A stretch of DNA of 64,000 nucleotides from Psilocybe azurescens (Eukaryota > Basidiomycota > Agaricomycetes > Agaricales > Agrocybaceae), in the NCBI GenBank assembly GCA_023853785.1, contig JAJIRX010000712.1:1-64000 (forward strand). Direction: 5' to 3'. Positions 42,480 to 52,192 of this stretch are shown one piece after another. The notes under the pieces were generated by a model. That model had not been told where the DNA came from and did not search any database. It saw only the letters and a list, made by a program, of their open reading frames with translations. Numbering within the stretch: the first letter of the stretch is position 1; every line of letters begins with the position of its first letter. A program made the translations under genes and the position numbers.

Positions 42480-43109
42480 TGGCTACACTCGAGAATAAAT
42501 CTATGCATTTACCAATTTCTTTCTCTGCCATAAAAACGGAAGGCCACAAATCGTCGAAACCTTGGGTCTAATAGACTCTGGAGCTGGTGGAAAATTCATT
42601 GACCAAAACTATGCTAGGAAACTAGGACTCGAACAAAAACCTTGAAGAAAAAACCTCACGGTGTACAACATAGACGGAACTCTCAACAAGAAAGGAACGA
42701 TCTCTACCTTTGTGGAACTCAATCTTACCATCAGGAACAGAACGAACAAGGAAATTCTATTTTCTCTGGACTAGGACGACAAAAGATTATTTTAGGACTA
42801 CCTTGGCTTCAAAAACGAAACCCCGACATTGATTGGGAAACTGGAAAAGTTAAATGGAGAATTTCCAAATCCATCCGCACTACCACTATGGAAGAAGAAC
42901 TGGAAGAAACTGAACCAATCATGAACATCACGGACACCATGGACGACCCACTCGAGGATTTCAACGCTTTGGTGATAGACTTTATCGAAGCAAAGACTCC
43001 AAAGAAATGGACCAGACATGGATTAATGCAAAAACTACAGCTTCACAAACTCTGGCAATGGAACACAAAAGCAGGACACCCACTAAACCTCTGGAAGAAC
43101 TTATTCCAT
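42480..43109 (+). pseudogene. Aspartic protease and pol N-terminus of the chromovirus
   Basis: The protease active-site signature LIDSGAGGKFID is at about 42568-42603, with the downstream hydrophobic glycine motif near 42783 (IILGLPWL). An in-frame TGA follows soon after the active site. The segment continues into an acidic linker (EEELEETEPIMNI...) and is cut off at 43109 by the inserted 3.6 kb element. Confidence 0.75.
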
Positions 43110-43358
43110 CAGGAAAAAGGGATTTGCCCTGAGAATGTCTTAGGTAATTACAACCTTTATAAAGCACATTTATCACTCTAGGCTGCTTTGGGACATCTTT
43201 GTGGTCTTTGGAAATAGTCTGATTCCTCAAAGCTTTCAGCAGTCTTTGCAAGATTTCAAAGTTCTCTGAAGCTCTCTATGAGTCTTCTAAAAATTCTAAA
43301 TTACCACAAAGCATTCTTGAAATTTCTGAGCATAGCATTATTAAATCTTAGATAAGTA

Positions 43359-44204
43359 TAGGGAATGGCACAGGTAACCTGCAGAAATCTCGTGCTATAC
43401 CTGTACCCATACCCTTGGCAAGCCCTACCCGCAATCCGGGCGGGTTTACCTGTCAAAACTAGGGATGCACACCGTCACCGTATTAACGGCTTTACGGTGC
43501 CATACATATGGTCACCGAACCCGTCCCATTGGCTGCAAAATTATATTTTTATGGTATGGCCAACGGTACAGAGGATACCCATAAAGCACCATATGAAGAC
43601 GGCTGTATACGGCTGTCATTGTAATCTATTTTTATCCTATGTACATCACAGGCACTGAAGTCGATTTGAACGGGACTGATAACTAAGTCTTCAACAAGTC
43701 TACACATTAACAAAGTATACACATAGTAAATCTCTATTTTCTTGTCCCAAAGTTAAGGTGGTAGATATTTTGCACTTTAATCTACTAATTGTGCTGATTT
43801 TATGTACTAATTAATTATATGTCTGCATCCCTACCATATACACCGCTGGCCATATTGGTACCCGTACCATCCCATTGAGGTAAAAAATTTCAGAAGCTAC
43901 GGTATACGGTAGCCCGTATCCCATAACCCAACCGTCGTTTTATGGCCGTATACCGTATACGGTACGGTGTGCATCCCTAGTCAAAACGAGCCCAAAAACA
44001 ACCGGAACGGTTGAAAAATGAGGGAGATAGATCAGAAATAGTGAATTTTACGGCTTCCTTTATATCTCACTCAATTCTCAACCGTTTGGGACGTTCTAAA
44101 GCTCGTTTGAAATCTCACGCGTACGAAAATTGTTACCCGTACCCGTACCCGTGTGTACCATTACCCATAACCCGCACGGGCTCAAAAATGCGTGCCATTC
44201 CTTA
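43359..44204. mobile_element. hAT-type MITE with 8 bp TSD, host of a nested MITE
   Basis: Termini TAGGGAATGGCAC and, reverse-complemented, TAAGGAATGGCAC (12 of 13 identical), flanked by GATAAGTA at 43351-43358 and 44205-44212. An 8 bp duplication is the hAT signature. Non-coding. Confidence 0.88.
43460..43979. mobile_element. Nested hAT-type MITE with 8 bp TSD
   Basis: 520 bp, TIR TAGGGATGCACACCGT, flanked by exact 8 bp duplications GTCAAAAC (43452-43459 and 43980-43987). The interior is rich in CCGTATACGG-like palindromes. It is inserted inside the MITE at 43359-44204. Confidence 0.92.
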
Positions 44205-44358
44205 GATAAGTACATAGCTAATTTAATAGACTACATCTACAACATGATATTTAAAAGATAATGGAATAAGACAGAGGGCACAGGGCCTGGTGATTGCTTG
44301 AAAATAGTAGCTGCATGGTAAGAAAAGATATGCAAAAAGGCAAATTCAATTTGAACCT

Positions 44359-44672
44359 AGACAATGGCACAGGTTCGGGTATTCTGTATGGGTTGATAGC
44401 CAGACATAGCGCCGGATACAATTACAGATAAAAATTCTGTTTGTCCCCTTCAAAACGAGCCCAAAATGTAATTTTTGAACCAAAACTGAGTAAGTTACAG
44501 CCAATTTTGTGCAATGTATTAAAATAGGCCATATCTCAGTCATTTCTGGCCCGATTTGGCTATTTTTGAACTCTTTTGATTGGTAAACATGCACAGATCG
44601 TGGGTATGGTATTACACGGGCTGGATACGGATAATAGGGCTGATACACACAGGAATACACATGCTGTTGCCC
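44359..44672. mobile_element. hAT-type MITE (older copy of the 45040 family)
   Basis: Shares GGCACAGGTTCGGGTATT, an internal segment AGGCCATATCTCAGTCATTT and the end ATGCTGTTGCC with the copy at 45040-45357, but is more diverged. Its flanks TTGAACCT and TTGAAAGC are only a partial match for a duplication. Confidence 0.75.
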
Positions 44673-44931
44673 TTGAAAGCAAATAAATAATGTAAATCAC
44701 ATGACATCTCCATTTGTGCTTTTGTTTACTTACGCCATTCCTGGTGAAGTGAACTCCTTTCAACATTCCACCACCCACCACATTCTCACATCCTTGTTTA
44801 GAGCTTGGATAACTGAAAGATATGTACTACCACATTCTTCTCACCAAGCACTGTTGCTATAACTCACACTGCCTTTAGTACAACTTATACAAGATGGGAT
44901 GTGTTTTGGTTGTGACAGTATTTCTAAGGGA

Positions 44932-44969
44932 TGACCAAATCTACGAGACACGTCTCGTAGATTTGGTCA
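44932..44969. repeat. Perfect 18 bp inverted repeat with 2 bp spacer
   Basis: Arm TGACCAAATCTACGAGAC, spacer AC, then its exact reverse complement. It would form a strong hairpin or cruciform. Possible minimal MITE (two abutting TIRs); no duplication was identified. Confidence 0.85.
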
Positions 44970-45039
44970 CATCATTTTTCATATCAGTTTTGGGAAATTT
45001 TCCCATGCATCATGTGAAAGGTTGAACTTCTGTGATTTG

Positions 45040-45357
45040 TAGGCAACGGCACAGGTTCGGGTATTGTGTACAGGTTAATAGCCAGTTATTGTGCAGATAA
45101 AATTATGGATAAAAATTATCCTACCTGTCACCTTCAAAACAAGTCCAAAAGTGTAATTTTAAGCCAAAACTGAGTGAATTATGGCCAATTGTATGCAATG
45201 CATTAAAATAGGCCATATCTCAGTCATTTCTCCACCAATTTGGCTGTTTTTAGACTCTTTTGATGGGTAAAAATGCGCGATTCATGTGTATGGTATTTCA
45301 AAGATTTAATATGGCTAAAAGGGCCAATATATACGGGAATACCCATGCTGTTGCCTA
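45040..45357. mobile_element. hAT-type MITE with 8 bp TSD
   Basis: 318 bp, ends TAGGCAACGGCAC and (reverse complement) TAGGCAACAGCAT, flanked by GTGATTTG at 45032-45039 and 45358-45365. Second copy of the family at 44359. Non-coding. Confidence 0.92.
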
Positions 45358-45365
45358 GTGATTTG

Positions 45366-46737
45366 TGAAGTTCAACTTTGTTCTTCGTTCACCACCACCA
45401 CCACCGTTCCCTTACCCTCATAATTGTCAATGATGCCCAATGTCGTTGATGCCATTTTCACTGCCCCACACTCACTATGCTAATACTAAGTACCAGCATT
45501 CCCTTTTATATAGTAAAGCTGACACCACCTGACAGTAACAAGAACTGGCAACGGTGCCCATGTAGTGTAATAGTGGCAGTACCTCAGTAAGTACTACCAT
45601 TACACTCTCCACCACCCTCTATTGCTAATCCATAACCAAGACCCCAGTGTACCATGCCACATGCTTATGCCACATGCAGTGGCAACTGAGTATGCGACTA
45701 GCTCACATCAAACACCATGCCGCCCATCTGCACAGATATATTCAGTCCATCTCCCGCCTTTTTCTTTTTGCTAACAACCATACTTTCAACAGACCACAGA
45801 TGATGGCTCACAGTCCTGTCATCTTTGTCATCTGGTGTGTCTAATGCCCACTACCCTACACTCGCAATCGCCACCACTGTTCTGTCTTTCATCATTATGA
45901 ATAGAAATGCTAAATCCTGAAAGTAAGTATACCACAGCCCCTCTTCTGTCTCTTTAATAACTACAACGTGCATAACAGGTTGCATAGGACTGTTTTTGCC
46001 CCAGCACTGGCATCAGTGATGTATCATTTGCCACGTTCATTTGGCCATCCAGTGACTCACCGCCCATTTCCCTGTGCTTACATTTGGTGGCACTCATCCC
46101 ACCATCTCGCCTTTTGGAGTAATGAATGAGGGTGCTAAATTCTGACAGGTATGTTTTGATTATCGTTTCCTCTACTTTTTTGCTCACTAAAACTCATGTA
46201 ATAGACAACTATCTCTGGTCCTGACGTCTATGGACCACTTGCCCTCTCCCTTCCTCAACCTGCTGTGCCCATCCAATGGCCCAATGCCAACATTAGCTAT
46301 AGTATCTTAGATTATGATGATGGACTGCCCCACATTCTATCTATCCTATTATACATTATTTTTATATATCCTCTTCCCTGTCTGTGATTGTATAATCAAC
46401 TAGCATATCACTATAGTAGAGAGCTTGTTTTAATTATATATACATTTTACTATACTTGAATTCTGTAAGATGCCATTACCATGCTGCGTCTCAAGTGAAC
46501 CTGAAGAGAAATAAAAGACATCTCAGTGGATGTCAGAGATGCCTTAAGTAGCTTTAGATGTCTATGAGAGGTCTTTGGGAGGCCTGTGGATAATATTTGG
46601 GTTGCTTTGGAATGCTTTTGATAAACTGTTCCCACGTCACTTTCGCGTTGAAAGGTGCTTAGGGTGCTTTGTGTCTTTATTATCTTTAAAGTCTCTAAAA
46701 TGCTTAAAGACACCTAGATTTCTTTGGGATAAAACCT
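45366..46737. other. Non-coding interior of the inserted element
   Basis: About 1.4 kb with only short ORFs. Two loosely similar segments (about 45880-45930 and 46110-46150, sharing atgaat..tgctaaat..ctga) suggest an old internal duplication. No gene was recognised. Confidence 0.45.
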
Positions 46738-46747
46738 CTTTTTCCTG

Positions 46748-48120
46748 ATGTCCCCGGACCTCCACGACTACCTTGGACTTTTCGACAAAAAGGCAGCAGA
46801 TCAATTTCCCATCTCAAGACCTTGGGACCACAAAATCGAACTGAAACCTGGATTCAAACCGAAACCATGCAAAGTCTACAGTCTCACCCCGGAAGAACAA
46901 ATCAAACAGGACAAATTTCTTAAAGAAATGCTGGACAAAGGATATATCGTCAAATCAGAATTGGACATCGCATCGCCCTTTTTCTTTGTAGCCAAGAAAG
47001 ACGGAAAACTGCGACCTTGTCAGGACTATCGATATCTAAATGAATGGACAATAAAGAATGCCTACCCTTTGCAACGGATCCCTGATCTATTGGACAAACT
47101 CAAAGGAGCGAAATTCTTTACCAAACTAGACGTCAGGCAAGGATACAACAATATTCGCATTTGAAAGGAAGATCAATGGAAAGCCGCCTTCAAAACGAAT
47201 CGAGGACTCTTTGAACCCACGGTTATGTTCTTCGGATTATGCAATTCCCGGCCACTTTCCAATCCATGATGGATTCGCTGTTCAAAGGCGAAATCTCTGG
47301 AGGATTCGTGATTATCTACATGGTCGACATCTTAATATTTGCCAAAAATCAAGAAGATTTGGCAAAGTACAAACGGATTGTTCTACAAAGACTAAAGGAT
47401 AACGACCTATACCTCAAGCCTGAGAAATGCGTCTTCAGACAATGAAAAGTCAAATACCTGGGAATGATAATCAAAGAAGGAAAAATCTCCATGGACCAAT
47501 CAAAACTTAAAGGAATCCGAGACTGGCCGGCGCCTACCACAGTCAAGCAAGTCAGGGGATTCCTGGGATTTGGGAATTTCTACCGAAAATTCATCAGGAA
47601 GTTCTCTACAGTAGCCCAACCCCTGAACAACCTCCTAAAAAGGACAAGAAATTGAATAGACGGACGCAGCTCAACGAGCGTTCAACGAACTAAAACAACG
47701 ATTCACAGAAGAACCAGTTCTCTCGATGCCAGATCTGAATAAACCATTTCAAATCGAATGCGATGCCTCTAAATATGCATCTGGAGCCATTCTGACTCAA
47801 CTCAATGGAAACGGCGAAAGACACCCATGCACATTTATTTGAAAACCTTCTCTGTGACGGAAAGGAACTACGAAATCTACGATCGAGAACTCCTGGCAAT
47901 TGTATGAGCATTACAGGAATGGAGACACTACATTCAAGGATCCGAACATACGACGATCATTCATTCTGACCACAAGAACCTGACCTATTTCAGAAGCCCA
48001 AGAAATCTGAACAGATGGCAAGCTTGATGGTCATTATTCCTATCCAAATTCGATCTGAAACTAATCCACATGCCCGGGACAAAAATGATTCAATCTGACG
48101 CCTTATCAAGAAGACCAGAT
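46748..48120 (+). pseudogene. Reverse transcriptase and RNase H of the chromovirus (inactivated)
   Basis: The RT core is clear: [55 protein letters not shown], then FQSMMDSLFKGEISGGFVII. The catalytic box reads YMVD at 47317-47328 instead of YMDD, replacing a metal-binding Asp (GTC at 47323). In-frame TGA codons occur at 47162 and 47443. RNase H follows with FQIECDASKYASGAILTQL, ...NYEIYDRELLAIV and [10 protein letters not shown] (about 47740-47990), again with TGA interruptions, and then LIHMPGTKMIQSDALSRRPD. The stops often fall at positions where relatives commonly have Arg or Trp, consistent with C-to-T/G-to-A decay; that comparison is from family knowledge. Confidence 0.85.
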
Positions 48121-48369
48121 TTTATACCAGATGAAGACCACGATAACGAAGATGTGACTCTACTACCAGAGGAACTTTTCGTCAATCTAATTGACACCAA
48201 ACTACAACAGAAAATCATCGATTCAGAAGAATTCGACACAGATATTGCTGAAATCCTGAAGGCTCTACTACAAGGAGGACCACCGAATTTATGAACCGAC
48301 CTCGGCGACTGGAGAACAGAAGAATTCAACAGAAAAACATCATTTTTATAAAGACAAAACATATATACC

Positions 48370-49390
48370 AAAGAACCAAAACCTACGACAACAAGTGGTA
48401 AAATCCCTTCACGATCTACCATCAGCAGGACACCCCGGAGAACTTGAAACTTACAACACAGTAAAAGCACATTACTGGTGGCCAGGACTACGATCCTTCA
48501 TAAAACAATACGTCAAAGGCTGTGGAATCTGTCAAAATTCAAAATTAACAGAAACCCCTCTCACCCATCTTTCATGCCAATCGCTGGGCCAACTTCTATG
48601 AGACCATTTGCAAACTGTTCAATGGACTTTCTAACCGACTTACCACTGGTTAAAAACAGTGCGGAACAGATCGTAGATGCGATCATGGTTGTGGTAAACC
48701 ATGGGCTTACTAAAGGGGTGATTTTAATACCTTGCCAGAAAAAAGGGGAACCGGAGAGGCACTTGATGCAGAAGGAGCAGCTCAACTTTTACTCAACAAC
48801 CTCTTCAAACGATTCGGACTCCCAGATAGCATCATCTCCGACCGAGATCCCCTATTCACCGCAAAAGTCTTCCAAGAACTCATGAAACTTTTGGGAATCA
48901 AGTCCAAATTAACCATGGCTTATCATCCAATAGGAGACAGAACCACCAAGCGATTCAACCAAGAAATAGAAGCCTAACTATCCATCTATTGTTTGTCACA
49001 CCCAACCAACTGGAACAAGTCAATTGGAACATTGGAATTCACTCACAACAACAGGAAACACTCCGAAAGGGCCAAAACCCCGTTTGAACTCACTTTAGGT
49101 TCACCTCCGTTGGCCATTCCACTTGCATTCGAAAACACCAAAGCCCCATCAGTGGAGGAAAAAGTCAAACATCTCCTAAAAGATCGAGAAGAAGCGTTAG
49201 CTGCCCACGAACTTGCAAGACAAAAGATAGCCGAACAACGAAAATCAAACTTCAAACTGTTCGAGAAAGGAACGAAAGTTTGGCTAGACTCCCACAACAT
49301 CTCCACTCGGGTACCATTTGAAGATGAAACTGAAACGAGAAGGGCCGTTCACGATCACTGAAGTCTTGGGACCTCTCACGTACAGACTCA
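48370..49390 (+). pseudogene. Integrase of the chromovirus (catalytic Glu replaced)
   Basis: An HHCC zinc domain is seen (SLHDLPSAGHPGELETYNTV ... CGICQNSKL). The DDE core follows: MDFLTDLPLVK (first Asp), FGLPDSIISDRDPLFTAKVF (second Asp), and TTKRFNQEIE, where the family normally has TERFNQE; the third catalytic residue is Lys here (AAG at 48948-48950). Frame breaks occur near 48600-48780 and a TAA at about 48976. Confidence 0.82.
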
Positions 49391-49574
49391 AAATACCCAA
49401 GATATGGAAGATCCATGACGTTTTCCATGCCACTCTACTCATGCCATACAAAGAGACAGAAACATACAGACCAAACTTCCTAGACTACCACCCGAGATCA
49501 AAAATCAGGAAGAACACTGGAAAGTCGAAACTATTTTGAATCACAGAAAGATGGGACGAAAACCCAAGAAAGGA

Positions 49575-49702
49575 AAGCAAAATATCAATACCTTGTCAAA
49601 TGGACCGGATTCCCTATCTCTGAAGCAACGTGGGAAAAAGACGACATGTTCGACGATGACAGTGACATTCTTCAAGAGTACCACCAATTACACAAGCTCT
49701 GA
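49575..49702 (+). CDS. Chromodomain at the integrase C-terminus
   Basis: AKYQYLVKWTGFPISEATWE, then KDDMFDDDSDILQEYHQLHK and TGA at 49700-49702. The YLVKW.G......TWE pattern is the chromodomain core, placing the element in the chromovirus lineage, whose integrases can be directed to methylated histone H3. This is the tail of pol in a frame separate from the preceding integrase fragment. Confidence 0.8.
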
Positions 49703-50076
49703 TCATCATTACCATCCTGATGCCTCGCCTTCTCCGACGTATCACCTCTTCTTTCACTTGAAACTCTGAAACAAACCAACTCGAAATCCCCATCTTTGAT
49801 ATCCCTTTGACCGATCAGACTGTGGAAGAACTTGAGACGCTGTGAAGAGAAATTCTCATCAAATACAACAAAACAATTGATCAGAAGGAGACAGCAAACC
49901 AGAACTGTCGCCCGGCTGCTGCTAAACTTGCCCACCACCAAGCCAGATCTCAACACCTCAAACTAAATAAGGTCAAACAGGAGCTCTACCAACGCCTTCC
50001 ACTAATTGCCAAAGTAGTTAAAAGGCCAAGTCATTCTACCTCTAAACCATACCCCCAACTACCAAAACAATATAAC

Positions 50077-50950
50077 ATGTCTTTCATCGATACTCCTGCC
50101 GCTTCTTCCTCTTCTACCCCTGCCAACTCCACGCCCACAAGGGAAACAACCCGCCGTGCCTCGCTATGCTCAAACACTGTCAACCTTCGAAGCCCTAGAC
50201 CTCTTCGGCTGACGACGAGGCGGCTCAGAAAATTTGCTCGTACTTCAAAGATCCAGACACTATTCTTGCCATCGACGAACTGGCAAAAGTCTCCAGAGCC
50301 CACCAACAAGAAGAACGAGAAATCCGTCTGGCCAGGCTCCGGTCTTGTGCTCAACAAACTATGGCAACGGTCTTGTTGGATCAACTTCAATCGTGGGGTT
50401 AGAAAGGGAAATCCATGACGTGTTGAGAAAACATTGTCACGAATCACCCACAACGTGAAAACCGTCCGTACTTTCCCTCACTAGTACCCCTCTACAAAGT
50501 GCCGTTCCTTCTCGTCCCCTTCCTGCCCACCCTCCTGCCTATCGTCGAGCAGTACGATTTTCACCAGTCATTGACAATTCACCACAGATTTCGCCTCCCA
50601 CCTCCACTCCCTCGAGATCTCCTGTCCCTATGCCTCCACCTTGACGATCTCCAAAAACAACGATCCGTCAACGAAGTTCGTCCAATGCTTCGTCAACTAC
50701 AACAAATCACTCAACGAGCGCAACGTCGATCACCTGCTACCATTGTGGTGAACCTGGACACATTTGCCCCAAATGCCCCCAGTTCAAATGCATTTACTGC
50801 CACCGATACGCACCCGGACACTCCTTCCAAGACTGTAGCTACTACCCAGAGAACGAGCAACACATTGACCCCTATTATGGAGGAGTTGACGAGGATCTTC
50901 TCGACAACGCCAGAATCGCAAACACCACAGGCGAACCATATGGAAACTAA
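50077..50950 (+). pseudogene. Extra 3' ORF with two CCHC zinc knuckles
   Basis: Lies between the chromodomain stop (49702) and the 3' LTR, on the sense strand. It starts MSFIDTPAASSSSTPANSTP and has a helical, coiled-coil-like middle in a second frame (DDEAAQKICSYFKDPDTILA, IDELAKVSRAHQQEEREIRL). LEREIHDVLRKHC and a Pro/Ser/Arg-rich stretch follow. Two zinc knuckles end it: CYHCGEPGHICPKC and CIYCHRYAPGHSFQDC (50735-50836). The TAA is at 50948-50950. The frame shifts at least twice, so the as-read gene is broken. Its position is where some elements carry env, but there is no signal peptide or membrane segment; a second nucleic-acid-binding protein is more likely. Confidence 0.65.
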
Positions 50951-51012
50951 TGAACTCGTAGAGATGATGGACTTCACTCCTTCTGAGACATAAGGAGTGT
51001 AGTACGGGGTAA

Positions 51013-51451
51013 TGTTATGACAAGTCTTTTTCTTTTTCTTTTTCTTTTCTTTTTCTTTTTTCTTTTTCTTTTTTCTTTTCTTTTCTTTTCCTTTTTCTTT
51101 GTCATCATTGATACATCATCGTATGTTCTGATGAGCTTTGCTTTCCATCATATCTACAAAACTCCATCATATCTTTGATGAACTTTCACTTCCATCTTTT
51201 ATGATACATCTTTTGATGAGCATTTGATTTGTTTCCTCTATTCTTATATACATCTGCTGATGAACATTTTATCTCGTTTCAACTTGCTGTACGGTTCATA
51301 GTATTTATACAGGACAGATCCATTGTATTCCTTAGCTAGTTCTTGAGAATCCAACCTGCTTAATCTGCTCAACTCGAACTTGAACTTGTTCTTGTAAGCG
51401 ATTGGTGGTTAGATTACGCACACTGCATGATTCTAACTTGAGATCGTAACA
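51013..51451 (+). repeat. 3' LTR of the chromovirus
   Basis: 439 bp, TGTTAT...GTAACA, near-identical to the 5' LTR; the length difference is mainly in the CT-rich tract. A purine-rich aaggagtg...acgggg segment just upstream (about 50991-51009) is a possible polypurine tract. Confidence 0.92.
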
Positions 51452-51458
51452 CTAACAG

Positions 51459-52070
51459 GCCATAAAGAAACTGTCTAGATGTGTTATTTTCATCAAGTAT
51501 TTAATCCAATGACATTAGCAAGTGTGGTGTTCACAAAAGACTATTTTTTAGCAGGGCAGAGATGTCCAGTTTGTGCTGCGGTGTATCAGATGTCCTAATA
51601 AGTATATTCAAAATGTGTGAAGTACAAACATGTTGTTCTTTTTCAAGGTACAGCTATTAGAGGAATTTTTTTTTGATGAGTTTGAAAAACAATAGAGGAG
51701 CAGAAAAGATAAGATGACATATTAAAATAGGTACAGAAAGAGTCCAATGGGCTTGACATTTGAAGTAGAAGGGTGCTGCAGTGGCTGATCCTTTGTCATG
51801 TTTGCTGTGCATGCATAGAGTAAGCCTTGAATGATTGCAGAGTTCTTTCGTATGTACAGTGACTTGAAAAACTGTCTGGGTGTTTTTGAAATTGAACTTA
51901 AACTGACTATAATGACATGTAATTTTAATGAAATTATATGATTTAAAATGTACTAGAAAGCCTTGGATCACAGCTTTCAGGAGATATAATATATATTTGT
52001 ATTTGTTTAGTCCATCTATTATTATTAAATACTTTATAAAAATAACACATCCAGACAGTTTCTTTGCAGG
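51459..52070. mobile_element. TIR element (MITE) abutting the chromovirus
   Basis: Long imperfect terminal inverted repeats of about 45 bp: the left AAAGAAACTGTCTAGATGTG and onward, and the right (reverse-complemented) AAAGAAACTGTCTGGATGTG and onward. The interior is AT-rich and non-coding. The left end begins only a few bases after the LTR element's duplication, so the retrotransposon inserted at or beside this MITE's edge. Superfamily not assigned. Confidence 0.7.
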
Positions 52071-52192
52071 TTGTTGGAATTAACACAATAAGGTTTTTGT
52101 TATTGTAAACATGCAAAAAAATATCAAATTAATGAAAACATGTTGGAAGTATATAACAAAGACTGAAACTTTACATTCCCCCAAGTTCAGTA

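Larger units (their letters stand above)
43110..46747. mobile_element. Inserted DNA element of unassigned class within pol
   Basis: 3638 bp separating protease from RT. The left end reads CAGGAAAAAGGGATTT and the right end, reverse-complemented, CAGGAAAAAGAGGTTT: a 10 bp terminal inverted repeat with extended similarity. Subterminal ctttggga-like motifs recur at both ends. The duplication is not resolved (AT on both sides is the only candidate). No transposase is recognisable, so it is non-autonomous. It hosts three smaller MITEs. The superfamily is not assigned. Confidence 0.55.
40826..51456 (+). mobile_element. Ty3/Gypsy chromovirus-type LTR retrotransposon (two LTRs, 5 bp TSD)
   Basis: Complete element flanked by the 5 bp target-site duplication CTAAC (40826-40830 and 51452-51456). 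LTRs begin TGTTA and end GTAACA (40831-41255 and 51013-51451). The internal order is Gag with zinc knuckle, protease, reverse transcriptase, RNase H, integrase and chromodomain, the Ty3/Gypsy order. A further zinc-knuckle ORF lies after the chromodomain. The pol gene is interrupted by a 3.6 kb insertion (43110-46747) between protease and RT. Excluding that insertion the element is about 7 kb. It is non-autonomous as read: RT and integrase active sites are substituted and the frames carry stops. Confidence 0.9.

Noticed and set aside
50077..50950. Envelope gene in the retrotransposon, which would make it an errantivirus-like element
   Set aside because: No signal peptide, membrane helix or fusion-protein features; the zinc knuckles indicate a nucleic-acid-binding protein.
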